A stretch of 64,000 nucleotides of DNA from Sphingomicrobium sp. XHP0239 (GCF_039555325.1 NZ_CP154608.1:558001-622000), one strand, 5' to 3'; shown: positions 52,896 through 62,525, counted from the first letter of the stretch. Translations and numbers: made by a program. The notes: a model not told the origin generated them from the letters alone.

Positions 52896-53683
52896 CGGGG
52901 CTCCTCCACCGCAGCAAGGTTGGCCGCGGCTTTTTCGTAGTAGATGGGGCGGACTTCGACTGCGTGGGCGAAGGCCACAATCGCCCGATCCCGCTCGCCT
53001 CGCGCGGCCGCCGCGATCCCCGCGTCGTTCAGCCGGCGCGCATAGTCCTCATCGGTCTCGCCCGGCTCACGAACCGGAAGCGATCGGGCATCGACCAAGT
53101 CGAGGAGATCGAGATTGCTCTGTGCTCGAGCATGACGCGGTTCCAGCACAAGCGCCTTCACGAGCGGCGCGCGCGCTTCGCGCCAACGTCCCTGAAGCAT
53201 GAGGGACCAACCGAGGTTGGAGTACAGTGTCGCATTCTCCGGACGGAGGGCGATCGCCCTTTGGTAGAAGCCGGTGGAGGCGGCAAAATCGCGTTCTCGA
53301 TCGGAAGATACCGCGCAACCGTTGAGTACGACCCAGCTTGCGGCCGTTGAAGCGCACGCTCGCTCCAGAAGTGGGGCCGCATCGTCGCGGCCCGCCTTCA
53401 TCGCAGCCATGGCCGCGCGTTCCAACAGGCGCTGATCCTCGGGCGTTTGGTGCAGTCGAACCATGTACGACGCGAGAGCGCGGGGATGATCGCCACGAGC
53501 GTAGGCGAGGTCGGCGGTGACCTCGTCGAGCGCCTCCGGGTCCGCGCCTTCCGACGCGGCTTGGCGCAGAAGTGCATCGGCCTGCTGCAATCGGCCCGCG
53601 GTCAATGAAACCCGTGCCTCGTCGAGCAAATCTGCCGCGGGTGCCAAGGCCAGTGCGATCGACAGCAGGATCGGTGCCCTCAT
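52892..53683 (-). CDS. Tetratricopeptide-repeat protein of Tad locus 2
   Basis: The 263-residue product has an N-terminal hydrophobic signal (about 1-17) and TPR-like helical pairs throughout, e.g. ASTGFYQRAIALRPENATLYSNLGWSLM and the following repeat ending LVLEPRHARAQSNLD (each read in parts). I choose the ATG at 53683 because it overlaps the tadD stop by ATGA; a GTG nine bases upstream is possible. It probably acts with TadD as a periplasmic assembly scaffold. Exact role unknown. Confidence 0.75.
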   Translation of the reverse strand: MRAPILLSIALALAPAADLLDEARVSLTAGRLQQADALLRQAASEGADPEALDEVTADLAYARGDHPRALASYMVRLHQTPEDQRLLERAAMAAMKAGRDDAAPLLERACASTAASWVVLNGCAVSSDRERDFAASTGFYQRAIALRPENATLYSNLGWSLMLQGRWREARAPLVKALVLEPRHARAQSNLDLLDLVDARSLPVREPGETDEDYARRLNDAGIAAAARGERDRAIVAFAHAVEVRPIYYEKAAANLAAVEEPR

Positions 53684-54690
53684 CTGTCGCACCAGACGAG
53701 ACCACGAAGCGGCGGTACGATCGCACCGCGAGCCGCCTGGGCCAATCGTAGCGTCGCAACGTCGTCGTGGTCGATCAGATTGTCTTCCAGCAGCATGGCA
53801 ATGACATCGTCATCGAGCGTGACGGTCTCGATCAAGCGCGCCATTTCTGGGGCGACCTCGAGCGATTTCTGCGCGTCCGGGATGGCACTAGCATGGCCGG
53901 TCCCGACTGTTACCGGATCCGATGTGCTCGCAAGCGTCGGAAGAGCAGATTCCGATATCCCGCTTGCTTCGGGCGAGAGCGCGCTGATCTTCTCGATCGG
54001 GGAATGCGGTACCGGGTCATCGTTCGGCTTCGTCGCAGCGATTACCAGCGCCGGCGCCTTCTCGTCGCGCTTGGGCCAGATCGGTGTTTCGCGGGTGACC
54101 AGTTTGGTCGTCGCCCTTCCCGATGGTACCAGACGGGGACCGACGTCGGGCGATCGAACGGGTTTCACGCGCCGGGTAATGGCGGCTTGAGCCAGCCGAC
54201 GTTCCTGTTCGTCGACCTGTCGCGCCAACTGCGTGAGTGCCCCGTCGTCGACGGGGGCCGATTCGAGACCCGAAGCGACGCGACGGTTCTCGGCTTCGAG
54301 AAGGAGGGCGCGCGCCTCTTCCGGACGATTGGCGCGGCTGAGCGTATGGGCCAGCGCGACGTAGAGGTCCGGGCGGTGCGGTGCCAGTGCCAACGCCTGC
54401 TCGTAGTTCGTGGCGGCAAGGTCCGTCCGCCCCATCCGGTCGTATGCTGCAGCCAGCAAGACGTATACGTCGGGATTGTCGGGTTCCGCCCGACGCGCAC
54501 GCCGATAGGCTTCGATCGCGAGACCGACGTTGCCGAGGCGCATCATCGCGTTTCCTTCGGCAATCCGATCCGAGGCAGCCAGATTGCCCGCCTGGAGTGG
54601 CTGCTGGATCATTCGGATCTGCGTTGTCGGCGTCGTGCAGGCAGCCGTTCCGGCCGCAAGAACGAGCGTCAGGGCGAGCGAACGGTGCAT
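53680..54690 (-). CDS. tadD: TadD-like TPR lipoprotein (locus 2)
   Basis: The 336-residue product has a lipoprotein signal (GTAACTTP). TPR units follow at about 40-140 (NVGLAIEAYRRARRAEPDNP, DLAATNYEQALALAPHRP). A long, Pro/Ser-rich linker (about 165-285) and a short C-terminal domain come after. TadD proteins are outer-membrane pilotins or assembly factors of Tad pili. The start is the methionine of MHRSLAL, 11 bases after the tadC stop; the longer open frame overlaps tadC. Confidence 0.8.
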   Translation of the reverse strand: MHRSLALTLVLAAGTAACTTPTTQIRMIQQPLQAGNLAASDRIAEGNAMMRLGNVGLAIEAYRRARRAEPDNPDVYVLLAAAYDRMGRTDLAATNYEQALALAPHRPDLYVALAHTLSRANRPEEARALLLEAENRRVASGLESAPVDDGALTQLARQVDEQERRLAQAAITRRVKPVRSPDVGPRLVPSGRATTKLVTRETPIWPKRDEKAPALVIAATKPNDDPVPHSPIEKISALSPEASGISESALPTLASTSDPVTVGTGHASAIPDAQKSLEVAPEMARLIETVTLDDDVIAMLLEDNLIDHDDVATLRLAQAARGAIVPPLRGLVWCDR

Positions 54691-54701
54691 CACGTCTTCT
54701 C

Positions 54702-55667
54702 CTATCCGAGCGCCGGCAGAAGGTTGCGCACGACGCGGATAACGGCGGGAATCATCAGCACGCCGATCATTGCCGGAAGCATGCATCCGACGAGCGGCAT
54801 CGAGAGGAGCACGGGCACACGGTGCGCCCGTTCTTCGGCTCGTAGTTTCCGCTTCTCCCGCATCTCGGCGGCGTAGGTGCGCAGCGTCGCCGCGATCGAG
54901 GATCCGAGCTTGGTCGACTGGATGAGCAGTGTGGCGAATGCGCGGATATCGTCAACGCCCGCCCGATCAGCCATCCGCCGGAGCGCGTCCTCACGACTAC
55001 GGCCGGCCCGCATCTCGAGCGTCACGGCGGCGAACTGTTCCGCCAGCAGCGGATGCGACGTCGCCATTTCCATGCCCACACGGTTGAAGGCTGCTTCGAG
55101 CCCGAGGCCCGCCTCGACGCAGACCAACATCAGGTCGAGCGCGTCGGGGAAGCCATTCTGCATTTCCTCACGCCGACGGTCCGCGCGAATGGTGACGAGG
55201 AGAGAGGGTACGTAGAGGCCGAATAGCGCAGCGATCACGCCGCCCACATAGAGCTTTACGAGCTGGTCGATACCTCCCACCGCCCACATCCACGTGACGA
55301 CGAGCGCCGGGAGGGCGAGAACGAGAACGAACCGGATCAGGGTATAGACCCGGGGTGCGGCGGGCGAGGTATAGCCTGCTTCGAGCAGTCGGCGACGAAG
55401 CGTCGCATCCTTCGTATCGACGAGCGAAAGCCCGCTTTTCTCGATCGAATTGACGAGACGGACCCAACGACCCTGCGCCCGGTCGGCTCGGAGGGTCGCG
55501 GCGGTTTTTCCCGAGCGCGCGATTTCGGCGGGGCGTATCCGGGCGCGCACGGACTGACGTTGCCCGATCCGCGAGCCAGCCAGCATGATGACGAGTACCA
55601 CCGCGAAGAAGATCATCGCGAGGATTGCGTAGCGGGCAAATTCGTTTGCGCTGAAATAGTCGATCAT
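54702..55667 (-). CDS. tadC: Tad pilus platform protein TadC (locus 2)
   Basis: The 321-residue F-domain protein has helices near residues 12-32, 108-150 and 292-315 and the core GFPDALDLMLVCVEAGLGLE, then EQFAAVTLEMRAGRSREDALRRMA and QSTKLGSSIAATLRTYAAEMR (in parts). It is a paralogue of the gene at 23521 with the same layout but low identity by eye. It lies 16 bases after tadB. Confidence 0.9.
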   Translation of the reverse strand: MIDYFSANEFARYAILAMIFFAVVLVIMLAGSRIGQRQSVRARIRPAEIARSGKTAATLRADRAQGRWVRLVNSIEKSGLSLVDTKDATLRRRLLEAGYTSPAAPRVYTLIRFVLVLALPALVVTWMWAVGGIDQLVKLYVGGVIAALFGLYVPSLLVTIRADRRREEMQNGFPDALDLMLVCVEAGLGLEAAFNRVGMEMATSHPLLAEQFAAVTLEMRAGRSREDALRRMADRAGVDDIRAFATLLIQSTKLGSSIAATLRTYAAEMREKRKLRAEERAHRVPVLLSMPLVGCMLPAMIGVLMIPAVIRVVRNLLPALG

Positions 55668-55683
55668 CGTCTCGCCGCTCCCT

Positions 55684-56688
55684 TCAGACCTTGATGTCGA
55701 TGATCTTGCGCATGATCAGCACTCCGAGCACCCAGAGCACCGCCAATCCGACGAATGCCGGAGCGAAGATCGGATCGTCCGCGGTGTCGAGAAAGAAGCC
55801 GGGCTTCAGCATGAAGATCAACATGAAGGCACCCAGCGGCAGGAACGACAGGATGATGGCGGTCATCCGGCCTTCGGACGAAAGCGCCCGGACTTTCAGG
55901 TAGAGCGCATGGCGCTCGCGAATGACCTTGCTGAGATTCTCGAGAATTTCGACCAAATTGCCGCCCGTTTCCTGCTGGATCGACAGGCTGGTGACGAACA
56001 TGCGCATGTCGTCGAGGTCCCAGCGGTCGGCGCAGTCGTCGAGCGCATCGCGAAAATCGCCGCCGTAGGTCGTTTCATCGACGATCAGGCCGAATTCCGT
56101 CCCGATCGGATCGCTCATCTCCACCGTCAGCAGTTCGAGCGCGGCAGCGATCGGATGGCCCGCGCGAAGGCCGCGCACGAAGATGTCGAGCGCGATCGGG
56201 AACTGTTCCTCGATCTTTCGGCGCCTCTTGCCGGCCCGCATGTTCAGAATGATCAGTGGCAGCGCGAGGCCGAAGCACAGGGCGGCCGCCAGAAACAGGA
56301 TGATCCGTCCCGCGCCCATTCCCATGCCGAGAAAATAGCCGACCGCCAGAAAAAGGACGAACAGGATAACCGGTAGCGCCATCAGGAGCAGCACGAGTTG
56401 CATCGGCGCGCTGGTGAGACCTGCCTGGTACATGAGCTTTTCGAGCTTTCGACCGGGGCCCTCCACGAACGCGGGAAGATTGTCGAACTCGCCGCGACGT
56501 TCGCGTCGTAGGGCCACAGCGGCCTCCTCGCGCGACATGCCGCGTTCGATCAGTTCGAGCCGCTTGTTGATCGCTCGGCCCGTCCCGCGCCGCCGCGCGA
56601 TCGCGCGCGCGGAATATTCGACGAGGATCACCGTGGCGGCGAAGATGAAGATGAGCACGATGATCCGCAGCACGCCCGATGCGATCAT
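55684..56688 (-). CDS. tadB: Tad pilus platform protein TadB (locus 2)
   Basis: The 334-residue F-domain protein has an N-terminal helix, a central hydrophobic hairpin (about 95-140) and the conserved QFPIALDIFVRGLRAGHPI and MFVTSLSIQQETGGNLVEIL. It overlaps the cpaF stop by four bases (ATGA). Gene order cpaF-tadB-tadC-tadD is the standard Tad core, complete here in contrast to locus 1. Confidence 0.9.
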   Translation of the reverse strand: MIASGVLRIIVLIFIFAATVILVEYSARAIARRRGTGRAINKRLELIERGMSREEAAVALRRERRGEFDNLPAFVEGPGRKLEKLMYQAGLTSAPMQLVLLLMALPVILFVLFLAVGYFLGMGMGAGRIILFLAAALCFGLALPLIILNMRAGKRRRKIEEQFPIALDIFVRGLRAGHPIAAALELLTVEMSDPIGTEFGLIVDETTYGGDFRDALDDCADRWDLDDMRMFVTSLSIQQETGGNLVEILENLSKVIRERHALYLKVRALSSEGRMTAIILSFLPLGAFMLIFMLKPGFFLDTADDPIFAPAFVGLAVLWVLGVLIMRKIIDIKV

Positions 56689-58085
56689 TGGAAGCTCCGA
56701 TCGGGCCGGAAGAGTTCATTCGAAAGTGTGACGCCGTGGGCGGCTGCCACATCGAGGAAGCGGGGGAGAATGCCGGTGGCTTCGAAATGTCCCTCGACCG
56801 TTCCATCTTCATTGGTGCCGGTCTTCTTGAAGCGGAAGATTTCCTGAAGCTGGATGACGTCCCCCTCCATGCCGGTGATTTCGCTCACGCTTATCAGTCG
56901 CCGACGCCCATCGAGCAGACGCGAGATCTGAACGACCAGGTTGATCGCCGAGGCGATCTGCGAGCGGCTCGAGCGTTCGGGGATGTCGATCCCGCTCATG
57001 CCGATCATCTGTTCGAGTCTCGAGATGCTGTCGCGGGGGCTGTTGGCATGGATGGTCGTCATCGACCCCTCGTGCCCGGTGTTCATCGCCTGCAGCATGT
57101 CGAACGCCTCGCCAGCACGGACCTCGCCGACGATGATCCGGTCGGGCCGCATACGCAGCGCGTTCTTGACGAGGTCACGGGCCGATACTTCGCCACGACC
57201 TTCGATATTGGGTGGGCGCGTTTCGAGCCGGGCGACATGATCCTGCTGCAACTGGAGTTCGGCGCTGTCCTCGATCGTGACGATACGCTCCGACGAATCA
57301 ATGTAACGCGAGAGCGCGTTGAGCATCGTCGTCTTGCCCGAACCGGTGCCGCCCGAGATGATGATGTTTCGCTTGGCGATCACCGCTGCTGTCAGCACCT
57401 CGGCGACTTCCGCGGGGAGCGAGCCGATATCGACCAGCTTCTCGAGATCGATTGGAACCTTCGCAAACTTTCGGATCGAGAGAAGGGCACCGTCGAGCGC
57501 GAGCGGAGGGACGACCGCGTTGACTCGGCTTCCGTCGGCAAGGCGCGCATCGACCATCGGAGAGGATTCGTCGATCCGCCTTCCCACTGCCGACACGATC
57601 TTCTGAATGATGCGAACGAGGTGGCTCTCGTCCTTGAAATGCACCCGTGTCCGCTCGAGGCGACCGTGCCGCTCGACATAGACGTTGTCGTGGCCATTGA
57701 CGAGAATATCGCTGATGGACGGATCCTTCAGCAGCGGCTCCAGCGGTCCGAGGCCCAGCAGTTCGTCGAGCACGTCTTCGGTGAGCCGCTCGCGTTCGCC
57801 CGTGTTGAGCGCGTGGCTCTGCTTTGCGAGTTCTTCGGCGACGATCGATCCGATTTCGTCCGCAACCTGTTCGCGCGACATACTGTCGAGTGCCGACAGG
57901 TTGATCAGATCGAGAAGCCGCTGGTGAAGTTCGACCTTGAGCGCGATGCTGCTGTCGAATTCAGCGACTGGTGTTTCGCTGTCTATCGTATCCGGCGCGG
58001 GGGACGAGGCGGGAGCGGCGACGCCGTCGTCATCCTCGGGAAGGGGTGCCGGACGCTGTTCTTGCGGTCGTTTGATGTTCCACAT
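56685..58085 (-). CDS. cpaF: Tad pilus motor ATPase CpaF/TadA (locus 2)
   Basis: The 466-residue product is a type II/IV secretion hexameric ATPase that drives pilus extension and retraction. Walker A is GGTGSGKT (245-252). The N-terminal linker domain contains DILVNGHDNVYVERHGRLERT (read in parts), the Asp/Arg finger region SPMVDARLADGSRVNAV, and later DSAELQLQQDHVARLETRPPN (Asp box) and MRPDRIIVGEVRAGEAFDML (Walker B). It is the only CpaF in the window and so may serve both Tad loci. It starts three bases after the cpaE stop. Confidence 0.95.
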   Translation of the reverse strand: MWNIKRPQEQRPAPLPEDDDGVAAPASSPAPDTIDSETPVAEFDSSIALKVELHQRLLDLINLSALDSMSREQVADEIGSIVAEELAKQSHALNTGERERLTEDVLDELLGLGPLEPLLKDPSISDILVNGHDNVYVERHGRLERTRVHFKDESHLVRIIQKIVSAVGRRIDESSPMVDARLADGSRVNAVVPPLALDGALLSIRKFAKVPIDLEKLVDIGSLPAEVAEVLTAAVIAKRNIIISGGTGSGKTTMLNALSRYIDSSERIVTIEDSAELQLQQDHVARLETRPPNIEGRGEVSARDLVKNALRMRPDRIIVGEVRAGEAFDMLQAMNTGHEGSMTTIHANSPRDSISRLEQMIGMSGIDIPERSSRSQIASAINLVVQISRLLDGRRRLISVSEITGMEGDVIQLQEIFRFKKTGTNEDGTVEGHFEATGILPRFLDVAAAHGVTLSNELFRPDRSFQ

Positions 58086-58088
58086 GGC

Positions 58089-59285
58089 TCAGCGCTCCCC
58101 CAGGGCCGCGGCGACGCCTTGGCCAAGCGCGTCGAGATCCTTGGACAGCCGTGAACGGCGCCGCACTTCGTTCATCGGGACGCCGAGTTCGATCGTCTCG
58201 TTCATCACCTCGTCTTCGCGCACTACGGTGAAATCCGCCTCTCGGCCCAGAACCCGCTGCAGATCGCTGCGATCGACATTGCGAAAAAGGCCGCTTTCGA
58301 AGCGATTGACGATGATGCGGATATCGAGCGTCCCAAGTGACTGCTGCTCGATGAGATCGAGCTGGCGGCGGGCGCGAGAAAGACTGGGGACACTGAGCCC
58401 CGTGACGAGAAGGACGAGATCGGCGCGCGCCAGCAGCGACAGCGACCAATCGGTCCAGTTCGCCGGCAGGTCGACGAAGACCGTGTCATATTGATCCATC
58501 GCCAGCTCGAGAAGTGCGATCGCCCGATCGGGCGTCAGCAGGTCGAGCGGCACGATGTCCTTTGGTGCGGCGAGGACGTGGAGCCCGCTGGAATGGGGTT
58601 TCGCAATCGTCGACAGGAGGTCGCGGTCGACCCGCGATCCGGCCGCGATGAGATCCGCAAGGGTCAGACTGGGGGTCATGCCGAGCTGGAAGGCCGCGTC
58701 GCCGAACTGTAGATCGAAATCGATCAGGCAAGCGGTTCGGCCTGCCTCGGCCTCGGTGGCAGCATGGCGGGTGGCTAGCTGCGTCGTCAGCGCGGTAGCG
58801 CCGATGCCGCCTTCGCTGCGAATGGTGCAGACGAAGCGCGACGCGCCAAGCTTCGGCGAGTCCGAGGCCGCGTCGATCGCGTTGCGAACGGGGGCCAGGC
58901 TGGCCTCGAGGTCTTCGCGTTCGAGGGGAAGGGGAATGACGTCATGGGCGCCGGCGCGCACGAGTTGTCGCACGAAGGCGAGGGGCGGGTCGTAAGCAGC
59001 GACGAGCAGCGGCACGTCGCTGCTCTCGCGCAGCCGAGTGAACGTGGCGACTGCCTGGGGATCGTCGGGGCGCAGCTGAATGACCACCGCTCCCGCTCCC
59101 TTCAGGTCTTCTGCGCGCACTTCTGCCGACGACTGGATCGAGAAATAGTCGATCGAGAAGCCGACAACCGCGTCCGACGCCATCGCACCCGCCGCCGGGT
59201 CGAACAGGTACAATCGCAGCGCGGACGGGCGCACCGACGGCTGGAAACCGGGTCGATCGCTTTGCTGATGGTCCAATCGGGTCAC
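58089..59285 (-). CDS. cpaE: Tad pilus localisation protein CpaE/TadZ (locus 2)
   Basis: The 398-residue product has a receiver-like N-terminal domain (AYDPPLAFV, HDVIPLPLE) and a MinD/ParA-type domain. The nucleotide loop reads SEGGIGATAL, so both Walker lysines are missing, more strongly altered than in the locus 1 copy. DTVFVDLPANWTDW and the C-terminal SRLSKDLDALG are typical of CpaE. It starts at a GTG and is followed closely by cpaF. Confidence 0.87.
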   Translation of the reverse strand: MTRLDHQQSDRPGFQPSVRPSALRLYLFDPAAGAMASDAVVGFSIDYFSIQSSAEVRAEDLKGAGAVVIQLRPDDPQAVATFTRLRESSDVPLLVAAYDPPLAFVRQLVRAGAHDVIPLPLEREDLEASLAPVRNAIDAASDSPKLGASRFVCTIRSEGGIGATALTTQLATRHAATEAEAGRTACLIDFDLQFGDAAFQLGMTPSLTLADLIAAGSRVDRDLLSTIAKPHSSGLHVLAAPKDIVPLDLLTPDRAIALLELAMDQYDTVFVDLPANWTDWSLSLLARADLVLLVTGLSVPSLSRARRQLDLIEQQSLGTLDIRIIVNRFESGLFRNVDRSDLQRVLGREADFTVVREDEVMNETIELGVPMNEVRRRSRLSKDLDALGQGVAAALGER

Positions 59286-59298
59286 GTCGCTTTCCGGA

Positions 59299-59922
59299 TC
59301 AATTCGATGTCGTACCGGCGAAATCCTCCGCCGACAGTGAGGAGGAAGCCCGGGGGATGGGCACGTCGAACAGCTGGAGGGTGAAGATGGGCGAGAACGT
59401 CATGCCCGTGAGCGATACGGTGACGAGGGGGGCAAGATCCGGTCCATTCGGATCGCCGGCAAAGCCGAGGCCCGAGCCGCTGTATGCCACCTCCACGTTC
59501 GCATCCCCGATACGGGGGTCGAACAACCGCATCCGGTCGACGATCGCGGCGAAGGAGTCGCTGTCGAACGACGGGGAATCGAGGCCGATGCCGGTGGTCG
59601 TGCAACCATCCGCATCGCAGGTGATCGTGCCCAACGCCTCGCGCGGAATGACGTCGCCTTGGGTGAGGGTGCGAACAGCGCCACCGACCGTCACGGTCTT
59701 CCCGACATAGCTTTGCGACATGAACCCCGCCTCGACCGGATCGGTCACGATGGCAAAACGCACGCCCATTTGCGTCGCCTTCTTCGCCTGGTTGACTTCC
59801 CACAGATAGCGACCGCCATCGATGATGCCGAAGATGAGGAGAATGAGCAGCGGGAGGACAAGCGCGAACTCGGCCGCGGTGCCGCCCGTGCGATCGTTCC
59901 AGAGCCGGTGGATGCCCGTCAT
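59299..59922 (-). CDS. TadE-like pseudopilin (locus 2)
   Basis: The 207-residue product begins with a short basic leader and the TadE hydrophobic helix GGTAAEFALVLPLLILLIFG (about 13-32), with Glu at the +5-like position after the likely CpaA cleavage site. A mostly beta, Asp/Ser-rich domain with two cysteines (TCDADGC) follows. TadE-type minor pilins prime or cap the pilus. Its ATG overlaps the upstream pseudopilin stop (ATGA). Confidence 0.85.
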   Translation of the reverse strand: MTGIHRLWNDRTGGTAAEFALVLPLLILLIFGIIDGGRYLWEVNQAKKATQMGVRFAIVTDPVEAGFMSQSYVGKTVTVGGAVRTLTQGDVIPREALGTITCDADGCTTTGIGLDSPSFDSDSFAAIVDRMRLFDPRIGDANVEVAYSGSGLGFAGDPNGPDLAPLVTVSLTGMTFSPIFTLQLFDVPIPRASSSLSAEDFAGTTSN

Positions 59923-60461
59923 ATGCCCATCACCGCAGACTGCGAGGTAGCGTTGAGGGTCAGTCCCAGCGGCACCCCGATATATCCGAAAACGGTGGGG
60001 TGGGGGATCGATGCCGTCACGGTGACGAGCGGTGCACCGACCGTACTGTCGCGGTAGATGCCGCCCATGGTCTGGTCCGCCGTGGCAGCATCGCCATCGT
60101 CGGCAGTTGCCGCGCAGACCACGGAGATCGTGAAAGCGGCGGCGCCCTGGTTCCAACCCCACAGCAAATCGTCGGCGGTTGCATCGAGCGTGCCCTTGCT
60201 CGCGATCAGTTCGGCATCGGTGACGATGTCATTGTCCGCTGGAAGGGTTGTCCCGCAATTGCCGTCGTACTGGTTCTGCGCGTGCCGCCCGGCGAACCGC
60301 GCGGCGTCGCGAACGCCCTCGACGAGGCGATGCTCGGAATAGAAATAATGCCCCATCTCGAACGCGCCGGCGACCAGCACGAGCACGAAGGGTAGCGACA
60401 TCGCCAGTTCCGCCGCGGCGGTGCCGGCCGTATCGGAAAAGAGGCGACGAACGCGCATCAT
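59919..60461 (-). CDS. Second TadE/TadF-like pseudopilin (locus 2)
   Basis: The 180-residue product has a leader MMRVRRLFSDTAGTA and the pilin helix AAAELAMSLPFVLVLVAGAF (about 15-34), then a globular part with two cysteines (GNCGT, VVCAA). It is a paralogue of the next gene. It overlaps the TadG-like gene by ATGA, so the three pseudopilin-type genes are co-translated. Confidence 0.85.
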   Translation of the reverse strand: MMRVRRLFSDTAGTAAAELAMSLPFVLVLVAGAFEMGHYFYSEHRLVEGVRDAARFAGRHAQNQYDGNCGTTLPADNDIVTDAELIASKGTLDATADDLLWGWNQGAAAFTISVVCAATADDGDAATADQTMGGIYRDSTVGAPLVTVTASIPHPTVFGYIGVPLGLTLNATSQSAVMGI

Positions 60462-62212
60462 TTGACCAGATACGGCTTGTCACGGCGCACCACCGTTTCA
60501 AACGCGTTCGCGGATGCTTTCGTCTTCTCGATATACTCGACGTAAATGTCCTTCTGGTCGGTATACAGATTGGAACCCGTGCCTCGATTGATGGCAGGCT
60601 CGACGAGGAAGACGTTGATCCATTCTGCGACCGGCACATTCGGTTTATGACCATTAATGCCGAGCGCCTGGCAGTTGAGAACCGCGACCGTGATGAGGCG
60701 GCGATCGGGCTGGCCGGTCGCGACGTTTGTATCGACGCCTGCCGCCCCGGTGGCGGGAATCCCGAATGCCTTTTTGCTCGACCCGCCCTGCGACACGCCG
60801 ATGCCGCGAAGGCCCATGGGGGTGGTGACCGACTTGTTGTCGATCTCCCAGCGGTAGACGTCGTAGCGCGCCGGAATCGTGCTCGCGAGCGCGCCCGTGT
60901 TGTAGCCGAGCGCGGTACGCCATTGTGCCTCGGTCCAGCCACCGTAATTGACCTTGAAATAGGCGTTGGCATCCCACTGGCCCGATCCCTGCACACCGCA
61001 GGTATGACGCGAACGGAGCGAGCTGTGGCACTTGTCATGGGGATAGCCCATGAAGGTGGGATAAGAGTCGAACGCCCCGTAATCGCGCAGCGTGTAATTG
61101 GCGGTTCCCGGCCCAGGGACCACGGTCCCGCCACCGTTTGGTTCGGTGCGCCAGGTGACCTTATTGCCTTTGCCCTCGTCCTTATAGATGCGCGTCCCGT
61201 CGGCGTTCTTGTAGATGATGCCGTCGTCGCCCGGCCCGTCGCGGTCGGGCAGGTAGGGGTCGTACGCGTCCGCGGCGTCGAACTCCCACGAGCCAGCATT
61301 CTTGCAGGCAGTGGCGTTCGCGCCGTTGACATCGCATTTGAGGTCCTTGCGCGTGTTGACCGAGGGGGAGCAGGTCCCGCCGCCATTCTGCGTCGGGCAG
61401 GTGGAATTGCCGTTGGCGTAGACGTCCATGCGCGTGTTGAAGGCATCGAGGACAGAGGCGGTCATGCCGGTCTTGGTCGTGACGCCATCGGTCGATTGGC
61501 AGACGCCCGACGGCGTATTCCAGCCAAGATTGCCGCCGAGCGCGGGGGCGCCGTTGCCTTCGCCCGCCTCGAGCCAACCGAAGTTGCCCGGAACCGTCGC
61601 GTCGCCGGTCACGAGCCGCAAGCCGGTGCCCCGCGCCGGATCGTAACCCAACAATTCGTCGGTGTTGGTCGAGGGTTCGGTCGGGTTGCAGATCATCACG
61701 GGCGGCGTCTTGCAGATCGCGCTTTCCATCCCTGCGACGGCCATCGCCTGGGCGTTGCCCCCGAGCGAGCCGACAACGGGTGTCAGCGCGAAGTTGGCGC
61801 GACGGGTGACGGTTCGGACGCACACGAAATTGGCAGCGCTATCGTCGGCGGTGGTACTGGCAGTCGGGCAATCGGTGCCGTTGTGGGCCTCGGCAGCCCC
61901 CTGCGTGGCGTAGAAGCGGACCTGCAGGATCTCGATATCGATGCCCACATCGTCATCGGCGAGGTAGGTGTCGTTGCCGACGAGATGCTCGGCGGCGGCG
62001 GTGGCACGGGCGATGGCGTCCGCCTGTCCGTCCAACTGCGTCGCAGCGGCGAGTGCGGCCTGATCGGCGGCGCTCTGCAATTCGGTGTCGAGCGTGGCGA
62101 GGCGCGCATAATCGAAGGCGATGCCGCCAGCAGCAACCAGGGCGAAGACGCTCACACCGAGGATCGGCGCCACAGCGCCGTCATTCGAGGTTGCAAGTCT
62201 CCGTATCGACAC
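60458..62212 (-). CDS. TadG-like large pseudopilin (locus 2)
   Basis: The 584-residue product has an N-terminal TadG/TadE-type helix (SNDGAVAPILGVSVFALVAA, about 9-28), followed by ATLDTELQSAADQAALAAAT, the Flp-coat region typical of TadG. The large remaining part is rich in Gly, Asn, Thr and cysteines (about 14 Cys) and Tyr, and looks extracellular. I see no von Willebrand A-type metal motif (DxSxS), which many TadG proteins have. I start at the GTG at 62212, which has AAGGAG seven bases upstream; no ATG fits the frame. Confidence 0.8.
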   Translation of the reverse strand: MSIRRLATSNDGAVAPILGVSVFALVAAGGIAFDYARLATLDTELQSAADQAALAAATQLDGQADAIARATAAAEHLVGNDTYLADDDVGIDIEILQVRFYATQGAAEAHNGTDCPTASTTADDSAANFVCVRTVTRRANFALTPVVGSLGGNAQAMAVAGMESAICKTPPVMICNPTEPSTNTDELLGYDPARGTGLRLVTGDATVPGNFGWLEAGEGNGAPALGGNLGWNTPSGVCQSTDGVTTKTGMTASVLDAFNTRMDVYANGNSTCPTQNGGGTCSPSVNTRKDLKCDVNGANATACKNAGSWEFDAADAYDPYLPDRDGPGDDGIIYKNADGTRIYKDEGKGNKVTWRTEPNGGGTVVPGPGTANYTLRDYGAFDSYPTFMGYPHDKCHSSLRSRHTCGVQGSGQWDANAYFKVNYGGWTEAQWRTALGYNTGALASTIPARYDVYRWEIDNKSVTTPMGLRGIGVSQGGSSKKAFGIPATGAAGVDTNVATGQPDRRLITVAVLNCQALGINGHKPNVPVAEWINVFLVEPAINRGTGSNLYTDQKDIYVEYIEKTKASANAFETVVRRDKPYLVK

Positions 62213-62231
62213 CTTCCATCTCCTTGTCGCT

Positions 62232-62525
62232 CTAGCGCGGCGGGTTGCCCTGGCCGCTTCCGACGCTGCCGTTCGCATTGCCGCCACGAGAACTGGCGCT
62301 GGCGCGTTCGATCGAGCCTTCCCGATAGGCCTCGGCTGAATTGACCGCGACGTCGGCATTGTCGCCCGGTTGAGCGGCATCGGCGGACGTAACGACGCCG
62401 TCGGGATTGATCGTCTGGACCGTCCTGTTCCAGGCGGTCGCCTCGCCGAACGAGTGATCGACGGGCGCGCAGGCCGCGAGGGCCAGCAAGGGGAGGGCGG
62501 CAAGCGCCGTTTTCTCAATAGTCAT
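62232..62525 (-). CDS. Small lipoprotein of Tad locus 2
   Basis: The 97-residue product has a lipoprotein signal (LALAAC, C19) and a mature part starting APVDHSFGEATAWNRTVQTINPD, a pattern of small lipoproteins found next to Tad genes in sphingomonads, where they are sometimes labelled CpaD-like. It lacks the cysteine-rich CpaD core seen at 26867. It overlaps the secretin gene by 11 bases. It may take the place of CpaD in this locus; this is inference. Confidence 0.75.
   Translation of the reverse strand: MTIEKTALAALPLLALAACAPVDHSFGEATAWNRTVQTINPDGVVTSADAAQPGDNADVAVNSAEAYREGSIERASASSRGGNANGSVGSGQGNPPR

Noticed and set aside
60248..62344. Nearly 700-codon plus-strand frame opposite the TadG-like gene
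   Set aside because: The minus-strand frame has overlapping ATGA links, a ribosome site and the TadG helix; the plus frame has none of these.
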